Counted from the first letter of the stretch, positions 35,295 to 43,348 are shown. The stretch: 64,000 bases of DNA from Euzebyella saccharophila (GCF_014855495.1 NZ_JACYFJ010000001.1:558001-622000); one strand, 5' to 3'. Notes: generated by a model from the letters alone, not told the origin. Translations and numbers: made by a program.

Positions 35295-35681
35295 ATGGGT
35301 CTAAAAAAAGTACACCATATCGCTATTATTTGTTCCGATTATGAGAAATCGAAGGCTTTCTATACGGAGGTACTAGGTTTAGAGATCATTCGGGAAGTGT
35401 ACCGTAAAGAACGTGAATCTTACAAATTGGATTTAGCGCTCAACGGGGAATATATCCTAGAACTGTTTTCTTTTCCCAGCCCACCAAAAAGACCTTCAAG
35501 GCCCGAAGCTAGGGGGGTGCGGCATTTGGCTTTTGAAGTAGAGGATGTTGCACGTGAAAAATCCCGTCTGGAAATTTTGGCCGTGGAGGTGGAAGATATT
35601 CGTACGGATGAATTCACGGGCAAGCGATTTACTTTTTTTGCCGATCCCGATGATTTGCCTATTGAGTTGTATGAGGGCTAG
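35295..35681 (+). CDS. VOC family protein, glyoxalase I-like (GloA2/YaeR type)
   Basis: This is a 128-residue vicinal-oxygen-chelate protein. Metal ligands are likely at the His of 'KVHHIAIIC', a Glu in 'GEYILELFSF', the His of 'GVRHLAFEV' and the Glu of 'LPIELYEG'. The pattern matches the small GloA2/YaeR subgroup, whose substrates are not settled. It is the third gene of the lactonase-SDR operon. Its last 53 bases, and another block further upstream, recur in a broken form at 36345-36474 beyond a toxin-antitoxin pair. Confidence 0.88.
   Translation: MGLKKVHHIAIICSDYEKSKAFYTEVLGLEIIREVYRKERESYKLDLALNGEYILELFSFPSPPKRPSRPEARGVRHLAFEVEDVAREKSRLEILAVEVEDIRTDEFTGKRFTFFADPDDLPIELYEG
35629..35681 (+). 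repeat. 3'-end direct repeat shared with 36422-36474
   Basis: The last 53 bases of the VOC gene match 36422-36474 in the same orientation at 50 of 53 positions, including the stop codon. The two copies bracket the RelE/ParE-type toxin-antitoxin pair. Confidence 0.85.
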
Positions 35682-35689
35682 TTGTATTC

Positions 35690-35725
35690 AGGCACTTAAA
35701 ACATATTTAATATGTGTGCCTATCT
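35690..35725 (+). terminator. Terminator after the lactonase-SDR-VOC operon
   Basis: AGGCAC at 35690-35695 pairs with GTGCCT at 35716-35721, and inside it ACATAT at 35701-35706 pairs with ATATGT at 35710-35715, with a TTAAA bulge on the 5' side. T-rich sequence follows on the plus strand. It sits between the VOC stop and the end of the convergent toxin gene. Confidence 0.55.
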
Positions 35726-35993
35726 ATTTTGGAAACACTTTATAAATATCGTTTCGCTTTACGAATCGGGCCAATTCCACGGTTACGCCTTGATGATACA
35801 TTCCCAACCTATAGTCCCCGATTCTGGCCCTATACGCAAAGGAATATCCTCTCAACTTGGATACGTTGTTTACATCTCCCAAATTCTCAGCTTTCTTAAT
35901 ATCGGATATCAAGGTCTTTATTTTATCCTTGGTATTCCTGTCCTTTATACTCTTGATATCTTTAAGAAAACTCCTTAAATATACAACCTCCAT
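35724..35993 (-). CDS. RelE/ParE superfamily toxin
   Basis: This 89-residue basic protein has the family outline: 'FLKDIKSIKDRNTKDKIKTL' helices, the strand 'VSKLRGYSFAYRARIGDYRL' and the C-terminal 'VELARFVKRNDIYKVFPK'. RelE relatives cleave mRNA on the ribosome, and ParE relatives poison gyrase; the sequence alone does not decide which. It overlaps the antitoxin gene by one base (TAATG) and is the second gene of the pair, the usual order. The convergent VOC gene is 42 bases away. Confidence 0.88.
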   Translation of the reverse strand: MEVVYLRSFLKDIKSIKDRNTKDKIKTLISDIKKAENLGDVNNVSKLRGYSFAYRARIGDYRLGMYHQGVTVELARFVKRNDIYKVFPK

Positions 35994-36241
35994 TACTCCA
36001 AGGCCTTCATTACCTCCTCTTCGGAAACGGTGTCATCCCTATTTGCCCTTTGCATAAGCAGTAAAAGCCCCAAATCCTCCTTTTCCTTCTCGGACAATGC
36101 ATTGAACCTTTCCTTCTCCTTATATTCCACATAAAAGGAAACAGCCTTTTCCATCAATGCCTTTACACTAAGGTCTTCAAAAGCGGAAAGGAGCTTCAGT
36201 TTAGTTAGAACCGCTTCGTCTATATCAATATTTTTTCTCAT
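35993..36241 (-). CDS. Antitoxin of the RelE/ParE-type pair
   Basis: This is an 82-residue acidic protein. The first 55 residues ('MRKNIDIDEAVLTKLKLLSA', then a helix 'SVKALMEKAVSFYVEYKEKE') look like a ribbon-helix-helix DNA-binding domain. The C-terminal acidic segment ('EEEVMKALE') is the likely toxin-binding tail. It precedes and overlaps the toxin gene by one base. Autoregulation through the inverted repeat just upstream is probable. Confidence 0.82.
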   Translation of the reverse strand: MRKNIDIDEAVLTKLKLLSAFEDLSVKALMEKAVSFYVEYKEKERFNALSEKEKEDLGLLLLMQRANRDDTVSEEEVMKALE

Positions 36242-36245
36242 GGGT

Positions 36246-36280
36246 TAAATATACAAAATATATACAATATGCATTTTGTC
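36246..36280 (-). promoter_or_regulatory. Candidate promoter/operator of the RelE/ParE-type pair
   Basis: ACAAAAT at 36253-36259 and ATTTTGT at 36273-36279 form a 7-base inverted repeat with a 13-base spacer, directly upstream of the antitoxin ATG. The intervening DNA is almost all A and T. This is the expected place for a self-repressing RHH operator. Confidence 0.35.
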
Positions 36281-36344
36281 AATTAGATATAAGAACTTAC
36301 ATACATACAAAACTACAAGTTTTACCGTTACCTTTCTATACTCG

Positions 36345-36474
36345 CCAAAAAGACCTTCTAAGTCCGAAGCTATGGGTGTGCAAAATTTGGCTTTTGAAGT
36401 AGAGGATGTCGAGCAAACGAATTACTTTTTTTGCCGACCCCGATGATTTGCCTATTGAGTTGTATGAAGGGTAG
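36345..36474 (+). pseudogene. Broken duplicate of the VOC gene 3' end
   Basis: This segment is a partial copy of the VOC gene at 35295-35681. One block (from 36345, CCAAAAAGACCTTC onward) matches 35484 to about 35550, with scattered substitutions. About 70 bases are then missing, and the final 53 bases match the VOC tail at 50 of 53 positions, including the stop codon. It has no start codon, and the deletion and substitutions break the original protein, so it is a remnant. It lies between two toxin-antitoxin modules. Confidence 0.85.
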
Positions 36475-36500
36475 TTCCCTTTTTTGTTACATTTTGACAA

Positions 36501-36962
36501 CTATGGCCTAAATAACCGTTTATCAAAAGAAAACAGTTCAGAGGAAAGCACTTTAACCTTACCGATATCAGCATGTAAAGGGTTGATCAAAAAATTATGA
36601 TCCCCTTGTACGATGGCCGAAGGTACCTTTAGCGCAAGCTTTTGGCCAGTCTTTATAAATTTATCGCCTTCCACTTGTGTAAATGAAGATGGTGGGTGGG
36701 TTTTCCAGTTTTTACCTTGAAGTTTTTTTTCGGGATAGTCAAGAATTAGCTCATCAGGAATTTCTATGGAAGTCAAATAATAATCCTTAGGAACCAGTTT
36801 TAAAGTTAAATGTACCGCAACCTCCAAATTGGCCAATGCCCTTGATTGCGAAGTATACACCATTCGTACCCCTTTGCTGTTCCACCGGCCGCCAAATTTT
36901 TCAGCACCAATACCCGAAAGATCATTTTTGTATTTCTCCTTTCCCAGCCTATAAACTATCAT
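36501..36962 (-). CDS. RES-domain NAD+ phosphorylase toxin
   Basis: This is a 153-residue RES-family protein. The Arg, Glu and Ser positions of the family are visible: 'VYRLGKEKYKNDLSG' with 'GGRWNSKGVRMVYTS' (Arg), 'RALANLEVAVHL' (Glu), and 'VPSAIVQGDHNFLINPLH' (Ser). Family members degrade NAD+ and arrest growth until bound by an Xre/MbcA/ParS antitoxin. It overlaps the upstream antitoxin gene by four bases, the standard arrangement. The product is full length and the signature residues are intact, so it should be active. Confidence 0.92.
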   Translation of the reverse strand: MIVYRLGKEKYKNDLSGIGAEKFGGRWNSKGVRMVYTSQSRALANLEVAVHLTLKLVPKDYYLTSIEIPDELILDYPEKKLQGKNWKTHPPSSFTQVEGDKFIKTGQKLALKVPSAIVQGDHNFLINPLHADIGKVKVLSSELFSFDKRLFRP

Positions 36963-37399
36963 GCCAACACCCCATGTTCAAGACGGCCCAGCTCATCTTT
37001 CACCATGTGAATACCAATGCTGGTATCTAAAAGTTCTTTGGGTTTGATACCGCCGAGGGCAATACTCTCGGAGCCCAACCACTCAAAAAAGTTTTCTTCG
37101 CGACCAAAGACCGCTTTACCATAATTAAGCAATTGATAAATGGAAAGTATTCTTTCGCTTTGTTCCTGACGAAAAACCTTGTTTTCTTCTCGGTGCCTTT
37201 CCAAGGTCCTAACGGATATATTCAAGAAATCGGCCCACTCCTGCGAACCAAAAGGAGCCATATTTAAAACCTTATTAAAATCACTATAAGGAATGCCCTC
37301 CCTAACCATTTTGATGAGCAAATAAGACCGCTTATCATCATTCCAGTCATAAGAGAAATCCCCGTTTTTAGATTCAAATAATTTAAACGCCGTTGCCAT
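36959..37399 (-). CDS. Xre/MbcA/ParS-type antitoxin (DUF2384)
   Basis: This 146-residue antitoxin of the RES toxin has an N-terminal helical DNA-binding part ('FLNISVRTLERHREENKVF', about residues 60-80). The C-terminal DUF2384 toxin-binding domain contains 'KAVFGREENFFEWLGSESIA' and 'GIKPKELLDTSIGIHMVKDE'. It overlaps the toxin start by four bases. A perfect inverted repeat 28 bases upstream of its ATG is a likely autoregulatory operator. Confidence 0.92.
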   Translation of the reverse strand: MATAFKLFESKNGDFSYDWNDDKRSYLLIKMVREGIPYSDFNKVLNMAPFGSQEWADFLNISVRTLERHREENKVFRQEQSERILSIYQLLNYGKAVFGREENFFEWLGSESIALGGIKPKELLDTSIGIHMVKDELGRLEHGVLA

Positions 37400-37426
37400 A
37401 GTAAGCTTTTAAATAAAATTACAACA

Positions 37427-37449
37427 TTTGTCGTAAATATAACGACAAA
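37427..37449. promoter_or_regulatory. Inverted-repeat operator of the RES-Xre pair
   Basis: TTTGTCGT at 37427-37434 and ACGACAAA at 37442-37449 are perfect 8-base arms around a 7-base AT spacer. The element begins 28 bases upstream of the antitoxin ATG. Its position and symmetry fit a site where the antitoxin or the toxin-antitoxin complex represses its own transcription. Confidence 0.55.
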
Positions 37450-37476
37450 ATTACGTTAAAATTATTTCTCTTTCTG

Positions 37477-38277
37477 CTACTTTTTAAGGTTCTTAATCTT
37501 AATATTCCTGAAGTCTATAGGCTGTCCTTCACTTTGTAAGGCAATCATTCCTTGTGTGAGAGGTGTACCGTCAATTTTATATTTTGGGTCGTACCGGTTG
37601 GCTACATCGCCACCTACCCTAGGTTTGGTGTATTCCAACACTTTTTTTCCATTGATGATATGTTGAACTAAAGAGTCTCCATAAACAATTAATTCTGCTT
37701 TCACCCATTGGTCCCCATACAAAGTCTCCGAAGTAGAATTTAAACAGTGACCCGGATAGTGTTCCCCTTGAAAATCTATGTCCGTTCCAGGGCTACACAT
37801 ATTTCCGGTAGGGCGTTCCACTCCTTCCTCTATACCGGCTAAAAATTGCATTTCTACAGATATTGGCCAGTCCTGTTCTTTCAGCATGGTTCGTGGGTCC
37901 TGTGAATGGTACATAACCCCGCTATTCAATAGGGTATAGGAGGGCGCTCCTGGATGTAATTCGCCCACAAATCGGTATTCCATGGAAAGATGAAAATGGG
38001 AGTAGGGCGTATCATAATATAAATGACCGAAACGGTCGTTAAAACCCCCTTCGTATTGATCATAACGTACTTTAATAATTCCGTCTTCCACTCGAAAAGT
38101 ATCGCCATGATTGTCCCCGGTTTCATAATGGTGGATTTTAGTGGTCCATCCATCCAAATTTTTCCCATTAAAAATATTGACCCACCCATCTTCTGTGGTA
38201 TTGGATTTTTGAACGCCGCAGGCAATCAAGATTAATGTAAAAAATGATAATAGAATAAGCCCGGATTTGATTTTCAT
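37477..38277 (-). CDS. DUF1080 (3-keto-disaccharide hydrolase-like) lipoprotein
   Basis: This 266-residue protein has lipobox 'LIAC' (Cys20) and a single concanavalin-like DUF1080 domain. Family marks are 'DGWVNIFNGKNLDGWTTKIH' at the start, 'NSGVMYHSQDP', 'ISVEMQFLAG' and the closing 'IALQSEGQPIDFRNIKIKNL'. Characterised relatives hydrolyse 3-keto-glycosides made by periplasmic dehydrogenases. It lies 27 bases downstream of the DUF5009 gene on the same strand and is probably co-transcribed with it. Confidence 0.9.
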   Translation of the reverse strand: MKIKSGLILLSFFTLILIACGVQKSNTTEDGWVNIFNGKNLDGWTTKIHHYETGDNHGDTFRVEDGIIKVRYDQYEGGFNDRFGHLYYDTPYSHFHLSMEYRFVGELHPGAPSYTLLNSGVMYHSQDPRTMLKEQDWPISVEMQFLAGIEEGVERPTGNMCSPGTDIDFQGEHYPGHCLNSTSETLYGDQWVKAELIVYGDSLVQHIINGKKVLEYTKPRVGGDVANRYDPKYKIDGTPLTQGMIALQSEGQPIDFRNIKIKNLKK

Positions 38278-38304
38278 GAATTTGATATTGATGGGTTGCA
38301 GGTG

Positions 38305-39411
38305 CTACACCTTAAAATAGATTTTGTGTTGGTCTAAAAAGTAGGTAATGTACCAAAAGATAAAGAGTACCGCAAGTGAACTCCAAACCATTATGGCAGG
38401 TTCGGGCACTCCCAAAGGAGCTAAAAGTCCGTTGACCCATATTTTGCCAAACCCCCTGAACCATTGTGCACCCACGGTTTCGGCAAATAAATAGATAAAA
38501 ATGGAGTTGGTGCCTACTACAGAAAATATTTTAAGCCATTTGGGTTGATGGTCACGAACGTCAATGGCCCAGTAAAAAAAGGCCAACGTAAGAATGGCAA
38601 AACCGCCAGATGCCAAAGTGAAAGAAGTGGTAGCAATTCGTTTTACGATGGGAGTAATTCCTAATATATCCAATGCAAACCCAAACACTAGAATAATGCT
38701 GCCCCAAATAACGAACTGTTTTATTTTTTCTTTTTCAGGAAGGTGTTCCAACAACAATTTTCCACAGACCACTCCCCATATGGTATGCGCAGCGGTAGGA
38801 ATAAAATTGACAAAAACCCAATAGCCATCATTTACTTGGCCCATTACCAATTGATCCACAAAAGACCCGAAACTGTCATGACCTTGGGCATAGGGCGCCC
38901 CAGGGTTATAAGCCCTGTAAAGCACTTCCGTAAGTAATAAAAGGCCCATAGAAATACCTATCTGGGTTTTATTGGGCAGTTGCATGATGGCGTAGGCAAT
39001 TAATATGGTAAAGGCCAATTGTACCAGTACGTTCCAAAGCTCCCAAACCAGTTCGTGGCTGTACACACAATGGAGGAGCACCCCAAAGGCGAACAACAAA
39101 AAACAACGTCTAAAGATGTGTTTATTCACACTTTTACGGTCTCCTTTGGCCAATCGTTTTCTTAGGGAAAAAGGCATGGCAACACCCACTATGAACATGA
39201 AAAAGGGTTGAATCAGGTCCCAAAACCGGAGTCCGTTCCAAGGGTGATGGTGCAATTGATGGGCGATTCCTTCGAACAATCCGCCCTCTGCCCATTCCGA
39301 GAAATAATGGTGAAAACCGGCCGCTTCCGCGATGAGCAAAAACATGGTAAGTCCGCGAAATACATCCAAGGAAAATAAACGTTTGGAGACGTTATCTGCT
39401 AATTGAGACAT
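38305..39411 (-). CDS. DUF5009/HGSNAT-like multi-pass acyltransferase-family protein
   Basis: This 368-residue membrane protein has about ten helices. The N-terminal 'RLFSLDVFRGLTMFLLIAEA' and 'FWDLIQPFFMFIVGVAMPFS' match the family of heparan-alpha-glucosaminide N-acetyltransferase-like proteins (DUF5009). They are thought to carry acyl groups across the membrane to sugars. His residues in 'HQLHHHPWNG' near the second helix are candidates for the acyl-transfer site. The partner downstream is a DUF1080 lipoprotein. The substrate is unknown. Confidence 0.85.
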   Translation of the reverse strand: MSQLADNVSKRLFSLDVFRGLTMFLLIAEAAGFHHYFSEWAEGGLFEGIAHQLHHHPWNGLRFWDLIQPFFMFIVGVAMPFSLRKRLAKGDRKSVNKHIFRRCFLLFAFGVLLHCVYSHELVWELWNVLVQLAFTILIAYAIMQLPNKTQIGISMGLLLLTEVLYRAYNPGAPYAQGHDSFGSFVDQLVMGQVNDGYWVFVNFIPTAAHTIWGVVCGKLLLEHLPEKEKIKQFVIWGSIILVFGFALDILGITPIVKRIATTSFTLASGGFAILTLAFFYWAIDVRDHQPKWLKIFSVVGTNSIFIYLFAETVGAQWFRGFGKIWVNGLLAPLGVPEPAIMVWSSLAVLFIFWYITYFLDQHKIYFKV

Positions 39412-39540
39412 GGTTGGTAGTTATGGGTTGATTCTTCTAAAGTAGCGAAAAAGCATGAGTTAGTTTTATTCAAAACCAGGACTCAAGTCATTTCAAGATA
39501 TTGAATTTTAAAAAAATTGTTAATTCTTTGTTTCCGTAGG

Positions 39541-39573
39541 TTGAAAATCTTTATTTACTTAAATCTATATTTG
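39541..39573 (+). promoter_or_regulatory. Promoter of the N6-methylase/nuclease pair
   Basis: TTG at 39541-39543 and TATATTTG at 39566-39573 with a 22-base spacer fit the Bacteroidota -33/-7 pattern. The transcript would start near 39580, giving a leader of about 90 bases. The tandem AACGCT repeat at 39576-39588 spans that start point, and the leader contains a small GCTGC/GCAGC inverted repeat. Confidence 0.45.
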
Positions 39574-39672
39574 TGAACGCTTAACGCTCAATTTGGCCCC
39601 GCTGCTAACGGTTTTAACTTTCATTGCAGCACCAGAAAAATAAACATGAATAGGTCAAAGTAATTTAGGATT

Positions 39673-42600
39673 TTGAGACACCTCAATCAAATATTTAATC
39701 AGCTCAAACTTTCAAAAGAAAATGGTCTTTTTATTACGACTGAAAACGACTGGAAAGGGTTGTTTTCAAATCGTGTAGAAAGACTATTAAATAATGTCAT
39801 TAAACCAGATGCATTTTTCTCTATTGACAATAAGCCTTTCATTTTATTCTTTGATTCGCCCCAAAATAAAAAGGAAAAACTCAAAGAAATATGGAATTTC
39901 AATGAATCACCAATTGTCATTATCACAGAGGGAGATTCATTAGAAATCTATAATGGATTCGAATTCATTACAGAGAAAGATTCGCTGAGATTGTTCGGTA
40001 AAACAGAACAACTAAACGATTTTTCTTATTTTGAACTAGTAACAGGTAAGACCTGGGAAAAATATCAAAAAGACTTTAGCTATAGTAATCGAATTGATTA
40101 CCACCTTTTAAACAATATCAAAGCAGCAAGAGATTTACTAATTGCTGAAGGCTTATCCATTGAACTCACAAATTCATTGCTGGGAAAGGTCATTTTTGTC
40201 CGTTATCTAATCGATCGTAAAGTAAAACTAGATTTCGAAAAAGAAGGAACATCTCGTAAATGGACTAATGCTGAATTTTGTGGCCTGTTATCTGACAAGC
40301 AAAATGTTAAGGCATTTTTTAAGTATTTAAAAAAGAAATTTAACGGAGACTTATTCCCAATATCTGAGGATGACATTGATTCTATCTCTGCGAGTAGTCT
40401 TTCTATAATTGTAAAATTGTTATCAGGAGATGAAGTCGCTTCTGGGCAAATATCATTATTCAACCTTTACGACTTCTCTATTATTCCAGTAGAATTTATC
40501 AGTAATGTTTACGAGTTATTCATTGGGCAAGATCAACAGGAAAATCAAGGCGCATATTATACTCCTTTATTCTTAGTTGATTACATCCTCTCCGAAACAG
40601 TAGAGAAAAAGTTTAGAGATCAACCAAAATCACATGATTGTAAAGTACTCGACCCCTCTTGTGGATCTGGTATTTTTTTGGTTGAAACATTGCGAAAAAT
40701 AATAGAGCAATTTCAATTAAATAATCCAACATACTTAAGCAATCCAGATCTATACAAGAAACAACTAAAACAGTTAGCTTCTGACAATATCTTTGGAATT
40801 GACAAAGATCAAAGTGCGGTAAATGTTGCTATATTTTCAATTTACCTAATTCTCTTAGATTATCAGGAGCCATCAGATATTGAATCTTTCAAGTTTCCTC
40901 TATTGACCAATAGAAACTTTTTTTCCGAAGATTTTTTTAACATAGACGCTGAATTTAATACTCAACTTGAGAAAATTTCTTTTGAATTCATTTTGGGCAA
41001 TCCTCCTTGGAAAAGAGGAAAAGGAGAAAAAAAACCTCTATTCGATCAGTATATAAACAAAAGAAAGAAACTAGAGAAAGGTAAATACACGAATGAAATA
41101 GAGATTAGCAATAGTGAAATAGCACAAGCTTTTATTCTTAGAGTAAGTGATTTTAGCAAAGAGAAAACTAAGGTTGGTTTTATTGCCACGAGCAAAGTCT
41201 TATACAATCTCAATGCACATGGCTTTAGAAAATATCTTCTTAATCGGTTTATCATTAACAAAGTCTTTGAACTTGCTCCTGTACGAAAAGAAGTCTTTGA
41301 CAAATCGAATGATAAAGCTGTAGCTCCTGCTGCTGTATTGTTTTATCAATTCGCTTTTGATAAAACTACGGATGAAAATATTGTAGAACATATCACACTC
41401 AAACCAAGTCGATTCTTCTCTCTTTTCAAAGTTTTTACTATTCAACGAGGAGATTATAAAAGAGTAACTCAAAGCAAATTAAAGGAGTTTGACTATCTAT
41501 GGAAAACACTCGTTTATGGTAATTACTTAGATTTCAATTTGATTAACCGTTTAAATAAATATTTTCCTTCTTTAAATCAAATTTTGTCTAATCAAGAGAA
41601 ATTTTTAGTTGGTCAAGGTGCTATGATTGGCGGTGGAGATAAGAATGATTCCAGACACTTAATTGGTAAATCTTTCCTTAATACAAAAAAGGATATTAGG
41701 CCTTTTTGGATTAATAAAAATCCCGAACTCATTTGGAATTATGAAACCGTACATAGGCCTCGAAATGCCTCTTTGTATGAAGCTCCTTTTTTATTGATTA
41801 CAGGTGGTACAAACAAATACTTTAAATCTGTATCTGCAATTTCAGAACAAGATGTTGTATTCCGTAGTTCACTTACAGCTATTAAGAGTATTGACAAAAA
41901 CATTGACATATTAAACTCAATGTGTGCCATATTGAATTCGAGTTTCTATGCATATTTTGGGCTTCAGACTCATAGTTCTTTAGGAATTGAAAGAGAAGAA
42001 TCTCACGATGAAGAAAAACTTAATATTCCATTTTGCAACACAAAGCGTTTAGCTTCAATTGTTAGTGTACTATCTGCATTAAACAATAGGCATTATTCCT
42101 TTCAAAGTCTATTGGAAAATGATTTAGCAGAAGAGATTAAGCTCAAAGAAGAAGTACTTGACAAAGAGGTTATTTCCTCTTTTAATTTCACAGACCAGGA
42201 AAAGGATTTACTTGACTACTCGAATCAAATTGTTATTCCAATGTTAATGAAGCATAAAGGATTTGAACAAATCTTCAACCCTCTACCTGAGAGTAGTCCA
42301 GAACTTCAAGGTTATATTAAGCTAATTTTGAATAGGTTCAATGATTCATTTAAAAAAAATGAGCAAAAACTAATAGTCGAAATTCATCATACAAATCAAC
42401 TTATTGGATTGTTTTTTAAACTTATTTTAATTAATGAACAAACTGAGCAGATTAACTATGTTAATACTAACAATAATGAAGTCCTACAAAGACTATCAAC
42501 TCTTGGAAATGAAAGAATAACAGACCGTTTATTTATACAAAAAGATATTCGAGGATTTGAAAAGGATGGATTTTACATTGTCAAGCCTAATGAGAAAGGA

Positions 42601-42693
42601 CTATGGCATAAGGCAATTGCTCATCTTGATTTAAATGAATTTACTGATGCCATATTAACTGCTGGCAAAAAACATACATTCAATGTTCGGTAG
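39673..42693 (+). CDS. Large N6-adenine DNA methyltransferase (Eco57I/type IIG-like)
   Basis: This 1006-residue gamma-class adenine methylase has motif X-like 'GAYYTPLFLVDYIL' (293-306), SAM motif I 'VLDPSCGSGIFLVE' (325-338) and catalytic motif IV 'NPPW' (443-446). It continues into a long C-terminal region likely to hold target recognition. The first 110 residues look like the nuclease-fold N-terminus of type I/IIG enzymes ('VIKPDAFFSID', then 'PIVIITEGDSLEIYNGFEF'). The expected ExK is replaced by 'FILFF', so that domain should be inactive. The start is TTG at 39673; the ATG at 39646 hits a stop after five codons. It overlaps the next gene by 11 bases and looks more AT-rich than its neighbours, suggesting transfer. 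Confidence 0.88.
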   Translation: MRHLNQIFNQLKLSKENGLFITTENDWKGLFSNRVERLLNNVIKPDAFFSIDNKPFILFFDSPQNKKEKLKEIWNFNESPIVIITEGDSLEIYNGFEFITEKDSLRLFGKTEQLNDFSYFELVTGKTWEKYQKDFSYSNRIDYHLLNNIKAARDLLIAEGLSIELTNSLLGKVIFVRYLIDRKVKLDFEKEGTSRKWTNAEFCGLLSDKQNVKAFFKYLKKKFNGDLFPISEDDIDSISASSLSIIVKLLSGDEVASGQISLFNLYDFSIIPVEFISNVYELFIGQDQQENQGAYYTPLFLVDYILSETVEKKFRDQPKSHDCKVLDPSCGSGIFLVETLRKIIEQFQLNNPTYLSNPDLYKKQLKQLASDNIFGIDKDQSAVNVAIFSIYLILLDYQEPSDIESFKFPLLTNRNFFSEDFFNIDAEFNTQLEKISFEFILGNPPWKRGKGEKKPLFDQYINKRKKLEKGKYTNEIEISNSEIAQAFILRVSDFSKEKTKVGFIATSKVLYNLNAHGFRKYLLNRFIINKVFELAPVRKEVFDKSNDKAVAPAAVLFYQFAFDKTTDENIVEHITLKPSRFFSLFKVFTIQRGDYKRVTQSKLKEFDYLWKTLVYGNYLDFNLINRLNKYFPSLNQILSNQEKFLVGQGAMIGGGDKNDSRHLIGKSFLNTKKDIRPFWINKNPELIWNYETVHRPRNASLYEAPFLLITGGTNKYFKSVSAISEQDVVFRSSLTAIKSIDKNIDILNSMCAILNSSFYAYFGLQTHSSLGIEREESHDEEKLNIPFCNTKRLASIVSVLSALNNRHYSFQSLLENDLAEEIKLKEEVLDKEVISSFNFTDQEKDLLDYSNQIVIPMLMKHKGFEQIFNPLPESSPELQGYIKLILNRFNDSFKKNEQKLIVEIHHTNQLIGLFFKLILINEQTEQINYVNTNNNEVLQRLSTLGNERITDRLFIQKDIRGFEKDGFYIVKPNEKGLWHKAIAHLDLNEFTDAILTAGKKHTFNVR

Positions 42694-43348
42694 TTTAGAT
42701 GCATCAAATTTTAGTGGCTCAATTCCATTTTATGATAATGAATTTGAGAAAATCTTATCTAAGATTTCTATCTGTTATCAATTAATGAAAACCGACAAAA
42801 TAGTTCTTGAAAATGATGAAAATAAAATTCGGGACATTCTTTTACTGAATTACCTAAAGAATGATGAAATCAGAGAAAAAGTTGATTTGCTTGAATGGCA
42901 TTTTGAGAGAGAAGTACAAGAAGATCATTCTATAGGAAGAACAGATATTAAAGTCATTTCTCCAAATACATTTAAAAAGCAGGAAGCATATTATATCCTT
43001 GAATGCAAAAGATTGGATAATACCAATACTACAGGAAACAGTGGGTTGAACGCCAAGTATATTGAAAATGGTATTGATAGGTTTATCACTAAATTTTATT
43101 CGTCCTACTACCGAGTGAATGGAATGATTGGTTTCGTTGTGGAAGATATAGAAATTGATAAAAACGTTAAAAAAATAAATACACTTTTGACATCATCATT
43201 TTCTACTATTATTACAAAACAAGAAATTACTAAGGATTCTTTCATTGAGGATTTCGATTATCATTATACTTCAATTCATACGGATAGGGATAATGCCGAA
43301 TTGAAAATACACCATTTGATGTTCGATTTCTGTGAAAATTGTATCTAG
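42683..43348 (+). CDS. Probable PD-(D/E)XK nuclease partner of the N6-methylase
   Basis: This is a 221-residue protein. 'SIGRTDIKVIS' followed after about 15 residues by 'YYILECKRLD' is the D...(E)xK active-site hairpin of the PD-(D/E)XK superfamily. An upstream helix 'LLEWHFEREVQEDH' supplies a possible extra acid. No membrane or signal segment is present. The start ATG lies 11 bases inside the methylase gene, so the two are translationally coupled. I infer that it supplies the cleavage activity missing from the methylase N-terminus. It could instead be a regulatory or specificity partner. Confidence 0.7.
   Translation: MFGSLDASNFSGSIPFYDNEFEKILSKISICYQLMKTDKIVLENDENKIRDILLLNYLKNDEIREKVDLLEWHFEREVQEDHSIGRTDIKVISPNTFKKQEAYYILECKRLDNTNTTGNSGLNAKYIENGIDRFITKFYSSYYRVNGMIGFVVEDIEIDKNVKKINTLLTSSFSTIITKQEITKDSFIEDFDYHYTSIHTDRDNAELKIHHLMFDFCENCI

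Noticed and set aside
39576-39640. attC-like (integron cassette) site before the N6-methylase
   Set aside because: One GCTTAAC half-site fits RYYYAAC, but no matching GTTRRRY partner lies at a sensible distance.
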